Of a stretch of 64,000 nt of DNA, positions 26,051-35,704 are shown one piece after another. The notes below the pieces were generated by a model. It saw only the letters and a program-made list of their open reading frames with translations, had not been told where the DNA came from and did no database searches. Source of the DNA: UBA6168 sp041163745. Its GTDB lineage: Bacteria > Bacteroidota > Bacteroidia > Chitinophagales > Saprospiraceae. Position numbers and translations under genes: made by a program. Location of the stretch: assembly GCA_041163745.1 (NCBI GenBank), contig JBEAQU010000078.1, forward strand, positions 62,001-126,000, written 5' to 3'. Position 1 is the stretch's first letter; every line of letters begins with the position of its first letter.

Positions 26051-26998
26051 TCAGAACTTCAGGTCGGGCCAGTCCTTGCCATCCGTACGGGTCAGGGTGG
26101 TCACGCCGCCCTCCCCGTAACTGTTGACCCAGTCGAAGGTGGCGGTGGCACCATTGACCGTGATGCTGTTGAAAACATAAGATTCTCCCCAACGGCTGGC
26201 ACCGCGGTAAGACAGCGAGCTGCAGGCATCGACGATGCGGAGGTCGCCACCCGGCAGGGTCGCATCCGTACCGTAACATACCCAGTAGGCCCCCATGGAG
26301 AAATCATACTGGTCCGCACCGGCATCATCCACTGAGATGATGTCGTACACACCCGGCTCCACCTGAACCCACTTGACCGTACCCGTCCAGGTGTTCGTGC
26401 AACCCCAAGGGCCGGAACCCACGGTTTCCGCCTCGAACGTGCCTTCCAGCTCGGAAGGACAGATGATCGGAACGTTGATCTGGAACAAGGCCTTGAAGGC
26501 CGGCTGCCCCTGCAGGTTCGCAGCCGTGTTCTGCGCCGTGAAGACGGTTCCGTCCGTCTTGGTCAGGGTGGCACGGAATGCGAAACTCTTGCCGCCTTCC
26601 ACGTCCTCGATGGTCAGGCCCAGTTTGCTGAGCACCTCGCCGAATGTGAACCGGAAGGAAGTGGAGGGAAGCCCGTCCGGGCTGGTCCCGAAACTGCCGG
26701 CATCCACGGAAGCAAGCTGTACGGCCGAACCGCCGTTATAGGAAACAGACCAGGCATAGCTGGCGACGTTGCGCCCTTGGTTCTCATCGTAGAACTCCAC
26801 CGTGAACTCGATGAAGGAATCATCAATGCTGTTGAAATTGAAAGCCGTGCCGTACGTGCCGTTGATGCCCTCGATCAACCGGGGAATGGCTCCGTATTGC
26901 AAGTCCTTGAACTCCGGAAACGCCTTGTCCTGTTCGCAGGCGGAGAAAGCCAGCACCAGTATCGACAGCGCGAAGGAATAAAAACTAATTTTTTTCAT
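26051..26998 (-). CDS. Lipoprotein of the sus operon (SusE-position), Cys-rich C-terminal half
   Basis: This 315-residue protein has a lipoprotein signal (LSILVLAFSAC, Cys21). The N-terminal half is beta-rich and resembles an Ig-like surface-lipoprotein module (FTVEFYDENQG). The second half has several cysteines (IICPSELEG, PWGCTNTW, WVCYG, DACSS) that could form disulfides, and aromatic residues suitable for ligand binding. It is the third gene after susC and susD with a 26-bp gap, the place taken by SusE-like glycan-binding lipoproteins in other loci, though no clear family match is recognised. A role in ligand capture at the cell surface is an inference from position. Confidence 0.8.
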   Translation of the reverse strand: MKKISFYSFALSILVLAFSACEQDKAFPEFKDLQYGAIPRLIEGINGTYGTAFNFNSIDDSFIEFTVEFYDENQGRNVASYAWSVSYNGGSAVQLASVDAGSFGTSPDGLPSTSFRFTFGEVLSKLGLTIEDVEGGKSFAFRATLTKTDGTVFTAQNTAANLQGQPAFKALFQINVPIICPSELEGTFEAETVGSGPWGCTNTWTGTVKWVQVEPGVYDIISVDDAGADQYDFSMGAYWVCYGTDATLPGGDLRIVDACSSLSYRGASRWGESYVFNSITVNGATATFDWVNSYGEGGVTTLTRTDGKDWPDLKF

Positions 26999-27024
26999 GT
27001 CAAATATTTTTTTTCAATTAGAAA

Positions 27025-28689
27025 TCAGTTCACGCAACCTGCGGGATTGGTATCCCAGAACACAGGCACCGCCACATTGGGCTTCTGATTCGCATTCGAG
27101 TTCCGGTTGACATAGCTGGCCGGATACCAGAAGGAACGGGCGAACGGACCGGGCTCCGGTTCGCGGACAGGCTGCAGGCCGGCAGGCTTGCAGGTCCGGC
27201 GGTAGCCATTGTAGGCTTCCAGTCCATTGCCTTGCAGGGCGAGGAAATACTCCTTCATGATGACCTGCATACGGTCGTCATCGGAAGCGGCCGCATCATA
27301 CAGACCCATCACTTCCGTCACATAAGCCTCCACCTGATCCGTCGTCGGGGCGTAGGCGGGATCGACCGGTGCGACCGAGCTGAAGCCCATGACTTTCTCG
27401 ATGGACTTGCGTACGCCCAGCTCCAGCTGTTGGCGCGCGTCTTCTCCGGTGTTCATGGTCAGAGCGGCTTCCGCCCGCATGAAGTGTACCCAGGAGGCCA
27501 ACATGATCGGCTGGATTCCGGCACCACGGCCACCGTCCGTACCGAGGTTGGACACCTGCGAACAGTTGTCCGCATCGAACTTGCCACCGGCGGGGTAAAG
27601 CCCCCAGGCGGTTTTCTTCAATCCGTCCGGCGGAATGCCATCGTCGTTGCCATGGTCACGGCCCCAGTATCCGCCGTAATTGTCGTTGGGATCGCCGAAG
27701 GAGGAGGAAGCCGTGCAGTAGGGGAAGCCGTCAGGCCAATGGAACGGATAAGGCACCGCCTGGCAATCCAGGGTGAAGAAATCCTCGTCGGTCTCGTCGC
27801 AATCCTGGCGGTAGAAATAATAGCGGAGCCGCGGATCCTCAGTGTTCTTCTCCCCGAAGAACAACCACATGTAGTAATTGGAAAGGTACCAGTCCGGGCC
27901 CCCGTTCTCATAACCGTCGGAATAGTAGGGGTGGCGGGAATCCGGGTTCGCCCGGTTGTTGCCGTATTTGAACTGGAAATCATCGCTGATGTCCTCGATG
28001 ACACCGGCATCGATCATCGCCTTCACATTGGAACCCGTTCCGGAATTGACCAGGCGGGTGTTGAGGTAGTAACGCATCTTCAACGTGTTCGCCAACTTGA
28101 TCCATTTGTCGGCGTTGCTGCCGTAGTACAGGTCGTTGCCGATGGTGCCGACGGGCGACTTCAGGCCGTTCAGGGCCTCGTCCAGCAGCCCCAGTGCAGC
28201 ATCATAAACGCTTGCACCGGAATCCGCCTTCGGGGAAGGATTGGTCACGCCCTGGAACGCTTCGGAGTAAGGAACATCCCCGAACAGGTCGACCAAGGTC
28301 ATCATGATGTAGGCCTTCATGACGCGGGCGGCACCGGAATGTACGGTGAACCCGCCTTCGTCTGCCACCTGGATCACCAGGTTGATGTCCGGAAGGATTT
28401 CGGAATAGGCTTTCGCCCAGATGAAATCGAAACTGGCCGGGCCGTCCTGGTTGTCATACCGGTCCCCACCGGTCATGGCAACCAGCCGGACGTACGGCAT
28501 CGTCTGGTTGCTGGCCTCGTGCGCGAATTCCACGAACTCGAGAACGGCGTTGTTCATCACGAGGTCGAGTTCCGCGCTTTCCGGCGTAACCGAGTTGGGG
28601 TTGTCCAGCTTGTCCTCCAGCTCCAGCACACTGCAACCGGATGCGAAGACCAACCCGAAAACAAGGAATAGATTAACTATGTATTTCAT
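27025..28689 (-). CDS. SusD/RagB-family outer-membrane lipoprotein
   Basis: This 554-residue protein has a lipoprotein signal (FGLVFASGCS, Cys19) and the start of SusD proteins (LELEDKLDNPNSVTPESAEL). The TPR-like core includes GAARVMKAYIMMTLVDLFGDVPYSEAF, a strong SusD signature. The C-terminal end matches the SusD-like_2 group. With SusC it forms the surface lid of an import complex: SusD binds the ligand and the barrel takes it in. It is 21 bp downstream of susC. Confidence 0.94.
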   Translation of the reverse strand: MKYIVNLFLVFGLVFASGCSVLELEDKLDNPNSVTPESAELDLVMNNAVLEFVEFAHEASNQTMPYVRLVAMTGGDRYDNQDGPASFDFIWAKAYSEILPDINLVIQVADEGGFTVHSGAARVMKAYIMMTLVDLFGDVPYSEAFQGVTNPSPKADSGASVYDAALGLLDEALNGLKSPVGTIGNDLYYGSNADKWIKLANTLKMRYYLNTRLVNSGTGSNVKAMIDAGVIEDISDDFQFKYGNNRANPDSRHPYYSDGYENGGPDWYLSNYYMWLFFGEKNTEDPRLRYYFYRQDCDETDEDFFTLDCQAVPYPFHWPDGFPYCTASSSFGDPNDNYGGYWGRDHGNDDGIPPDGLKKTAWGLYPAGGKFDADNCSQVSNLGTDGGRGAGIQPIMLASWVHFMRAEAALTMNTGEDARQQLELGVRKSIEKVMGFSSVAPVDPAYAPTTDQVEAYVTEVMGLYDAAASDDDRMQVIMKEYFLALQGNGLEAYNGYRRTCKPAGLQPVREPEPGPFARSFWYPASYVNRNSNANQKPNVAVPVFWDTNPAGCVN

Positions 28690-28710
28690 GATAAATCTTG
28701 TTTTGTATGA

Positions 28711-31700
28711 TTAGAATGTGAAGCGGAGGCTTCCCCCCCACTGCTTGCCGGTCGGAACGTTCATCAACTCGAAACCACGGGAGTTGCCGACGCCGGTACT
28801 CAGCACTTCCGGGTCGAAATTGGCACCCGGAGGGAATCCCAGGGCATTGAACCATACGTTCTGGCCGGAGAAGGTCAGGATGGCGGAGCCGAACGGCGTC
28901 TTGTCCAGCAGACTCTTCGGCAGGGTGTAGGAAACGGACACCTCGCGCAGTTTCAGGAAGGTTCCGTCGTACACACGCATCTCATCCACGAACACCCCGC
29001 CGTTTTCCCAGTAGTGGTCGGTGGAGGTCATCTGCGTGGTGTTCGGGCTGCCGTCCGACGTCACACCCGGTGCGATGACCGGTATGAAACGGTCGAAATC
29101 CGTTTCCTGCAGAATGCCCCGGCCCATCAGGGTGGAAGGGGTGACGGCGTAGATCGCACCGCCCTGCTGATAGGTCAGCAATGCGTTCAGGGTGATTCCC
29201 TTGTAGCCGATGGTGAGACCACCGTTCAGGTTGAACTCGGGGTTCGGGTCGCCGAGGATGGCGATTTCCGGATCCAGGATGTAGGTGCCGGCACCGGAGA
29301 CCAGCAGCTCTCCGTTCTCGTGGCGGGCAACCCGCTGGCCCTGGATGACACCGTAGGGCTGGCCGGGAACGGCATAACTGCCGAGGGTGGTGAAGATCGG
29401 GAGGATCGGGAACTGGTCGATACCGTCGGCCAGTTCGTCCACCGTGCCGACGTTGCGGGTGAAGTTGCCGTTCAAGGTCACTGTGAGGTCCTTGGTACGG
29501 ACCGGGGTGATGTCCACGCCCAGTTCGATTCCCTGGTTGGTGATGGAAGCGGCGTTGATGGTCGTTCGGCCGTAACCGGTCGACGGGTCGAGCGGAAGGT
29601 CGATGATCAGGTCGGAGGAGTTCTTGTTGTACAAGGACAGGTCGACTCCGATGCGGTTCTTGAGGAAGCGGCCTTCCAAACCGAATTCCAATTCCTTATG
29701 GAGCTCCGGCTTGAGGTTCGGATTGCCGAACAGGTCGTCCACAGAGTTGGTGTTGAGGACGGTTCCGCCACCGGTGACGAATTCCCGGGTATTCACGCCC
29801 AGGATGTTGCGGGTCTGGTACGGGTTCGGATAACCGGCGGAGGTTCCGTATCCGAAACGCAGTTTCAGGTAATCGAAGAAACCGCCCTGCATGCCGGCGA
29901 AAGCTTCCGTCGGAACGAAGGAAACACTGGCGCTGGGGTAAACGACGGTCCGGTTGTCCGCCTCGAGGGTGGAGGTCCAGTCGTTCCGTCCCTGGAGGTT
30001 CAGGTAGAGGTAGTTCTTGTAACCGAGGGTGGCCGACAGGTAGGCACCGATCAGGCTCTCTTCCCGACGATCGGAGAAGTTGCTGTGGTTGATGAAGTTG
30101 TCGTGCGTAAGCAGGCCGTACACGAACTGCTGTGTACTGGAGGTGGTGGTCCGCTCGCGGGAATCCGCCCGAACGTTCAGACCGATCACGCCGTCCAGGC
30201 TGAGGTCTTCCGTCAGGCTCCTGTTGAAGCCGAGGTTGAGGTTGTGGTCCTGGATGACGTTGATACGGTCGGAGGTCACCATCAGACCGTCGAATACCTG
30301 GGCACCCCCTTTGTTGATGGTGTAGCGCTGGCTCTGCGTGTAGGCATCGAGACCGTAGCGGTAGGTCAGCGTCAGCCAGTCCGTCAGGCTGTAGTCCATG
30401 GTGGCCGTACCGAAGAAACGGTTGATGCGTTCCTGGTCGCGGGTGTTGTTCAAGGTCCAGAACGGGTGCTGGATGTCGTTGCCACCCCGGTAGAAGATGG
30501 ACTGGTTGTTCAGCGGGTTGTTGTATTCCAAGCCGTTCAGATCCACACTACGCGGAACATAGAACACGTTGGAGAACAGCGAACCGCCGGAGTTCGGGTT
30601 GGAGCTGGTACTTGTGGCGGCTGGCGGCGCGACACGGTCGGATTTCACGTAGTTGAAGGTGGCACGGACACCGATGCCGTTGGACAGCTTGGAGTTGATG
30701 CCGAGTCCGAAGGAGTTCTTGTCGAAGGTGCTGAGCGGCACGAAGCCTTCCTCGCTGCGGTAGCTGTAGTTGAAGTTGAGGGAGGTACCGCCGGACAGCC
30801 GGTTGGCAATGTTCACGGAGGTGTTGGAGATCAGACCGGTCTGGAAGAAACCCTGGAGGTTGTCGTAGGCCTGGTATTTGTAGCGGGCGCCGACATATTC
30901 CGGGAAGACGGCGTTCAGCGCCGCCCGGTCGTACGGGTGGCGGATGGTGCCTTGTTCGTCCAGGCCGTTCTTGCCGGGCTGGTCGAACGGTGCGCCCCAG
31001 TTGCTGAAGGCGGCGGAAGCGAAGTTGTGGAAGCCGTTGCCGTACTTGTCCTGGTCATCCGGAAGGCTGGCGATCTGGTTGGAGAACAAGGACTGGTCCA
31101 CGGTGATTTCCATCTTCTTGTTCAGGTCTTTGGTGGTATTGTTCTTCGTCGTGATCAGGATGACACCGTTGCGGCCGGCCTCCCCGTAGAGGACCGTTGC
31201 GCTGAGGCCTTTCAACACGCTGACCTCGGCGATGTTGTTCGGATCCAGGTCCAGGAATCGGCTGGAGGCAGCCGCATTACCCGCCAATACGCCCCGGTCG
31301 GGGTCCGTATCGGAACCGAAGGGTACGCCGTCCACGACGAACAAAGGCTGGTTCGTACCCGTGATCGAGGAGTAGCCACGGATGATGACGTTGGTACCGG
31401 AACCGGCCAGACCGGAGGTGGAGGTGATGTCCACACCCGGCACCTTGCCACGCAGTACCCGTGCGACATCCGCTTCCGGACGCAACTCGAGCTGGGACTG
31501 GCCCAGGGTGACGACCCCGTAACCGAGGGCTTTCTTTTCCTTGCGGATACCAAGGCCAGTCACGACCACTTCGGAGAGCTGCTCTGCCGATTCCCTTAGC
31601 GTCACGTTGACGACATTCGAGGCATCCAGTGCCACTTCCTCCGTGGCAAAACCGGTGTAACTGAAGACCAGTGCGTCGGAGCCTTCCGGAACACGGAGGG

Positions 31701-31875
31701 AATATGTTCCGTCAATGTCGGTAACCGTACCGGCACTGCTTCCTCTGGCCAGGATACTGACGCCGATTAGCGGGTCACCCTGCTCATCCACGACCGTACC
31801 GGTAATGGTGCGTTGTGCCAACAAGGATGTCATGCATGCCAACGCCAGTACGAGGACTAGTGAGAGTTTTTTCAT
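28711..31875 (-). CDS. SusC/RagA-family TonB-linked outer-membrane transporter
   Basis: This 1054-residue protein has a signal peptide (SLVLVLALACMTSLLAQ), a carboxypeptidase-regulatory-like domain (TITGTVVDEQGDPLIGVSI), and a plug with VRGYSS-type features (NVIIRGYSSITGTNQPLFVVDGVPFG). A 22-stranded barrel follows, ending in the aromatic GGSLRFTF. It should import ligands bound by SusD, driven by TonB-ExbBD. The substrate cannot be read from the sequence, and no glycosidase, protease or SusR-type regulator gene is next to it. The start is set by the signal peptide, with a -7 element about 56 bp upstream. Confidence 0.95.
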   Translation of the reverse strand: MKKLSLVLVLALACMTSLLAQRTITGTVVDEQGDPLIGVSILARGSSAGTVTDIDGTYSLRVPEGSDALVFSYTGFATEEVALDASNVVNVTLRESAEQLSEVVVTGLGIRKEKKALGYGVVTLGQSQLELRPEADVARVLRGKVPGVDITSTSGLAGSGTNVIIRGYSSITGTNQPLFVVDGVPFGSDTDPDRGVLAGNAAASSRFLDLDPNNIAEVSVLKGLSATVLYGEAGRNGVILITTKNNTTKDLNKKMEITVDQSLFSNQIASLPDDQDKYGNGFHNFASAAFSNWGAPFDQPGKNGLDEQGTIRHPYDRAALNAVFPEYVGARYKYQAYDNLQGFFQTGLISNTSVNIANRLSGGTSLNFNYSYRSEEGFVPLSTFDKNSFGLGINSKLSNGIGVRATFNYVKSDRVAPPAATSTSSNPNSGGSLFSNVFYVPRSVDLNGLEYNNPLNNQSIFYRGGNDIQHPFWTLNNTRDQERINRFFGTATMDYSLTDWLTLTYRYGLDAYTQSQRYTINKGGAQVFDGLMVTSDRINVIQDHNLNLGFNRSLTEDLSLDGVIGLNVRADSRERTTTSSTQQFVYGLLTHDNFINHSNFSDRREESLIGAYLSATLGYKNYLYLNLQGRNDWTSTLEADNRTVVYPSASVSFVPTEAFAGMQGGFFDYLKLRFGYGTSAGYPNPYQTRNILGVNTREFVTGGGTVLNTNSVDDLFGNPNLKPELHKELEFGLEGRFLKNRIGVDLSLYNKNSSDLIIDLPLDPSTGYGRTTINAASITNQGIELGVDITPVRTKDLTVTLNGNFTRNVGTVDELADGIDQFPILPIFTTLGSYAVPGQPYGVIQGQRVARHENGELLVSGAGTYILDPEIAILGDPNPEFNLNGGLTIGYKGITLNALLTYQQGGAIYAVTPSTLMGRGILQETDFDRFIPVIAPGVTSDGSPNTTQMTSTDHYWENGGVFVDEMRVYDGTFLKLREVSVSYTLPKSLLDKTPFGSAILTFSGQNVWFNALGFPPGANFDPEVLSTGVGNSRGFELMNVPTGKQWGGSLRFTF

Positions 31876-31931
31876 GCTGATGAAATTTTGATTGGAAAAA
31901 ATGATTGAGAAAAATGATGGTTTTCTTTTCG

Positions 31932-31939
31932 CAAATGTA
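31932..31939 (-). promoter_or_regulatory. -7 element of the sus operon promoter
   Basis: TACATTTG followed by C on the minus strand matches TAnnTTTG exactly, about 56 bp upstream of the susC start. No TTG is found at the expected -33 distance. Confidence 0.5.
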
Positions 31940-32170
31940 GGAAATACAGTGATGGCGAGGTGCTTACCCCTTAACTTTCATTTAACAGTATTATTTGGAA
32001 ACGGTTCAGGAATAAAAATGCGGCGTACGTCCCGGGATGTATGGAACATTATTTTGCGAGGGCGCCATCCGGAAGACATTCCGCTCCGTTTCGCCGAGCT
32101 TGAAATCTCTTCCGCACCGGCATGTGGTGCGTCGTTCCGACCGAGCCGCATGCATGGACAGACGGGCTTT

Positions 32171-32914
32171 TCAGCTGATGGGACCGGTCGGCAACACATT
32201 GGTCTTGAGTTGTCGCAGATATAGCTGGATGGTATTGGAAAGTCCGTAATACAAGGCGTCGCAAACCAGGGCATGGCCGATGGAGACCTCCGCCAGATGG
32301 GGTACCGACCGATGGTAATACGCCAGGTTTTCGAGGTTCAGGTCATGACCGGCGTTGACGCCCATTCCCAGGCTGGCCGCGAGCTCGGCGCAGCGACGGT
32401 GTGCAGACACCGCTCCCTCCCGGTCGGATTTGTAATGGTTTGCGTAACTGCCGGTGTACAATTCGATCCGGTCGGCTCCGACCCGGGCGGCGCCTTCCAC
32501 CATCCACTCCTCCGCATCTACAAAAATGGATACCCTGATTCCCGCCGCCCGAAGGGTGTCGGTGACCTCACGAAGGAAGGAATGTTCGGACACCGTGTCC
32601 CATCCCCGGTCGGATGTGAGCACATCCGGCGGGTCCGGCACCAAGGTCACCTGGTCCGGCCTGTTCCCCAGCACCAGGTCCAGGAAAGAAGAACCCGGAT
32701 ATCCCTCGATGTTGAATTCCGTGGTCACCAGCCCTCGCAGCACCGGAATGTCGTCATAGCGGATGTGCCGTTGGTCCGGTCGCGGATGTACCGTTATCCC
32801 CTGCGCCCCGAAGGCCTCGCAGTCGATGGCCACCTGGGCCAGATCCGGCAGGTTTCCGCCTCTTGCATTCCGGATCAACGCCACTTTGTTGATGTTCACA
32901 CTCAATTTCGTCAT
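32171..32914 (-). CDS. pdxJ: Pyridoxine 5'-phosphate synthase PdxJ
   Basis: This 247-residue TIM-barrel enzyme condenses 1-deoxyxylulose 5-phosphate with 3-amino-2-oxopropyl phosphate in the DXP-dependent vitamin B6 pathway. Signatures are MTKLSVNINKVALIRNARG at the start, ITVHPRPDQRHI, TEFNIEG, VTLVPD and VNAGHDLNLENL. The ATG at 32914 is chosen over one at 32944 because the conserved LSVNI strand begins at once. It is divergent from the CPBP gene. Confidence 0.95.
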   Translation of the reverse strand: MTKLSVNINKVALIRNARGGNLPDLAQVAIDCEAFGAQGITVHPRPDQRHIRYDDIPVLRGLVTTEFNIEGYPGSSFLDLVLGNRPDQVTLVPDPPDVLTSDRGWDTVSEHSFLREVTDTLRAAGIRVSIFVDAEEWMVEGAARVGADRIELYTGSYANHYKSDREGAVSAHRRCAELAASLGMGVNAGHDLNLENLAYYHRSVPHLAEVSIGHALVCDALYYGLSNTIQLYLRQLKTNVLPTGPIS

Positions 32915-33165
32915 GCTGCGAAACATTTGCCCTTGATAACCCATGGGTAGGGGGGATTGTTCACGGCCCCTGCCCGACGGACCTGGCTACTTGCTCCCGC
33001 AAGCCGCCACCTGTCGAAATATTTCGGAGAAAAAACCGACCTTTACCGCCACCGATGTGTTGGAGCCGGACCTGGCCGCCGGTCCCGCCTTTGCCCGAAC
33101 CTGCGGCCAGGTCCGTCCTGTGCCGGGCTACCGAACCTTCGTTCAACCTTCAACAGACAAGCACC

Positions 33166-34101
33166 ATGATGCAGGAACACCAACCGACGGAATCCCGTCC
33201 AGACGGCACACCCGCCGACCCCCCGGTCCGGATGGTCCTGTTCACCCTCGGCGGGCTCGTCTTTCTGTCCATGATGCTGGGAAGTATCATCACTGCCGTG
33301 GCCTGCGACATCCAGGGCATCGACATCCGCACGGTGTTCGATGACCTCGGCAACCAGCATACCACCGACGCCCGTCAGTTCACCAGGGGTATCCTCCTGC
33401 TGAACCATACCCTTACCTTCCTGGTACCTGCCCTCCTCGCCGGCTGGCTATTCTATCGGACTCATTGGCCGGATCGCCTCCGACTGGATCGGCCGCCGGC
33501 CTTGACCACCACCGGCCTCGGGCTGCTTTTCGCCGCCGCCGCCTTCCCCCTGGCGCAACTGCTCTTCGGTGCCAACAAATGGCTGGTCGACCAGATTCCC
33601 GCCCTGCGTGACCTGGTCGCTGCGGAAACCGCCTCCGAAAACCTCATCATCGGTCTGCTGACCATGGAAACACCCGGCGAATTCGCCTTCAACCTCCTCG
33701 TCATGGCCCTGCTTCCGGCCATCGGAGAGGAAATGGTCTTCCGCAGCTTCCTCCAACGACAACTGACCCGGCTCCCCCAACACCCTGCCGTCGCCATCAG
33801 CGCCGCCGCCCTGGTGTTCAGCCTAGCCCACTTCCAGGTTCAACGCTTCCTCGCCATCGCACTGCTCGGTGTAGTCCTGGGCCTGCTTTTTCATTGGAGC
33901 AGAAACCTGTGGATTCCCATCCTCGCCCACTTCCTGAACAATGGTGCCCAGGTGGCCTTCGCCTGGTTCAACCAGGACCACCTGCCGGAAATGAACGACC
34001 AAGACCCCTCCGACATACCTTTCGGTGTCTATGCACTGGCTTCCGTGCTGCTCGTCACCAGTGGATTTTTCCTGCACCGCTTGCGCAGGCCAACCTCCTG
34101 A
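33166..34101 (+). CDS. CPBP family intramembrane metalloprotease
   Basis: This 311-residue protein has about eight hydrophobic segments and the CPBP (Rce1/Abi) motif set: GEEMVFRSFLQRQL (E-E-x-x-x-R), then SLAHFQVQ and the AHFLNNG histidine. Members cleave prenylated or other small substrates within the membrane; some bacterial ones confer self-immunity to bacteriocins or process peptides. The start at 33166 is the first Met of the conserved N-terminus (MMQEHQP); an earlier in-frame start would add 37 unlikely residues. The symporter follows after 36 bp. Confidence 0.87.
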   Translation: MMQEHQPTESRPDGTPADPPVRMVLFTLGGLVFLSMMLGSIITAVACDIQGIDIRTVFDDLGNQHTTDARQFTRGILLLNHTLTFLVPALLAGWLFYRTHWPDRLRLDRPPALTTTGLGLLFAAAAFPLAQLLFGANKWLVDQIPALRDLVAAETASENLIIGLLTMETPGEFAFNLLVMALLPAIGEEMVFRSFLQRQLTRLPQHPAVAISAAALVFSLAHFQVQRFLAIALLGVVLGLLFHWSRNLWIPILAHFLNNGAQVAFAWFNQDHLPEMNDQDPSDIPFGVYALASVLLVTSGFFLHRLRRPTS

Positions 34102-34137
34102 CGGATTCCTACTTTCTGATAAACACCATACCGCCAC

Positions 34138-35676
34138 ATGGATTCTCAACTGACGCCCGCCTTCATCTTCAGCATCGTCATCGCTTATTTCACGGTTCTG
34201 ATCGGCATCTCCTGGTACACGGGCCGGAAAGCGGACAACACCGACTTCTTCATCGCCGGCCGGCAGTCCCGCTGGTGGGTCATCGCCATCGGTATGATCG
34301 GTACCTCCATCTCCGGCGTGACCTTCATCTCCGTTCCCGGCTATGTCAATTCCTCGGCCATGAGTTATATGCAGGTGGTCCTCGGATATATGGTCGGCTA
34401 TGCCGTCATCGCCTTCATCCTCCTGCCCATGTACTACCGGATGAAGCTCATCTCCATCTACGGATATCTCGAGCATCGCTTCGGCCCCGTTTCCCATCGG
34501 ACAGGATCCGCCTTTTTCCTGCTCAGCCGTACCCTGGGCTCCTCTCTCCGGCTGTTCCTCATGGCGAAAGTCCTGCATACCTTCGTCGTCGGCCCCTTGT
34601 TCGACATCCCGTTCTGGGTGACCGTCATCATCACCATCCTGCTCATTTTCAGCTACACTTTCAAAGGAGGAATCAAAACCATCATCTGGACCGATACCCT
34701 GCAGACGCTGTTCCTGATCGGCTCCCTGGTGCTCACCATTGTGCTCATCGGCCGGGAACTCGACCTCGATACGGCCGATATGCTGGGCACCATCACCCAA
34801 GACACCCGCTCCCAGGTCTTTTTCTTCGAAGGCGGCTGGGGCGATCCGCAGAATTTCTTCAAACAATTCCTCGCCGGGGCGTTCATCGCCATCGTCATGA
34901 GCGGACTGGACCAGGATATCATGCAGAAAATATTGACCGTCAAAACCCTGAAGGGAGCCCAAATCAATATTTTCTCCTACTCCTCCCTTCTGGTGCTGAT
35001 CAACCTGCTTTTCCTGTCCCTCGGAATCCTCCTGTTCCTTTTCGCCGCCCGCGAGGGCATCGAGATCCCCACCAAGTCCGTCACCCGCTTCGTGGAAGGT
35101 GTGCCTGGTTCGGTTTCCGTACCCGATACGGACCTGCTCTTCCCGACGGTCGCTTTCCATTACGCTCCCGCCGTCGTCGGCATCCTCTTCATTCTCGGCG
35201 TCACCGCCTCCAGCTATGCAAGCGCCGACTCCGCCCTGACGGCCCTGACGACCTCCTTCTGCGTGGACTTCCTCGGTTTCCGCGAGCAGGATGGCAAGGA
35301 TCCACGCCATACCCGCACCCGAACCCGCGTCCACCTCGCCTTCTCCGCCATCTTTTTCCTTGCCATCCTGGTATTCAACCGCTTCGCTTCCGGTGAAGTG
35401 ATAAAACTCGTGTTCGATTCCGCCAGCATCACTTACGGACCGCTGCTTGGCTTGTTCGCGTTCGGATTCTATGTGAAAAGAGAGGTGCGGGACCGCTACA
35501 CCGCCTGGGTATGCATCGCCTCCCTCGTCCTCACCACCGCGGTCTACCTGTACAATTCCTACCTGGGATACAGTATTTGGGGCTACAAGTTCGGGTTCGA
35601 ACTCCTGATACTGAACGGCCTGCTGACATTCGCGGGCCTGTGGCTGATTTCCTCGCCCCGTTCGTCCGGAAACTGA
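34138..35676 (+). CDS. Sodium:solute symporter (SSS family)
   Basis: This 512-residue protein has about 13 hydrophobic segments. The SSF signature region includes RQSRWWVIAIGMIGTSISGVTF and GYVNSSAMSYMQ at the start, and ITVLLIGREL-like helices further on. Such transporters use sodium to import sugars, amino acids, urea or similar compounds; the substrate cannot be assigned from sequence alone. It follows the CPBP gene by 36 bp, a likely two-gene transcript, and converges on truA with 28 bp between the stops. Confidence 0.92.
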   Translation: MDSQLTPAFIFSIVIAYFTVLIGISWYTGRKADNTDFFIAGRQSRWWVIAIGMIGTSISGVTFISVPGYVNSSAMSYMQVVLGYMVGYAVIAFILLPMYYRMKLISIYGYLEHRFGPVSHRTGSAFFLLSRTLGSSLRLFLMAKVLHTFVVGPLFDIPFWVTVIITILLIFSYTFKGGIKTIIWTDTLQTLFLIGSLVLTIVLIGRELDLDTADMLGTITQDTRSQVFFFEGGWGDPQNFFKQFLAGAFIAIVMSGLDQDIMQKILTVKTLKGAQINIFSYSSLLVLINLLFLSLGILLFLFAAREGIEIPTKSVTRFVEGVPGSVSVPDTDLLFPTVAFHYAPAVVGILFILGVTASSYASADSALTALTTSFCVDFLGFREQDGKDPRHTRTRTRVHLAFSAIFFLAILVFNRFASGEVIKLVFDSASITYGPLLGLFAFGFYVKREVRDRYTAWVCIASLVLTTAVYLYNSYLGYSIWGYKFGFELLILNGLLTFAGLWLISSPRSSGN

Positions 35677-35704
35677 CGGGATCCGACCGTCCGGACAGCA
35701 CCCG

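Noticed and set aside
29014..31599. 861-codon open frame on the plus strand opposite susC
   Set aside because: It mirrors a clear SusC gene, has no signal peptide or domain, and its valine/glycine-rich composition is that of an antisense shadow in GC-rich DNA.
33823..35396. Two frames of about 500 codons, one on each strand, overlapping the symporter
   Set aside because: The symporter frame has proper membrane helices; the other two are rich in P/R/H or D/E/G, as expected of shadows.
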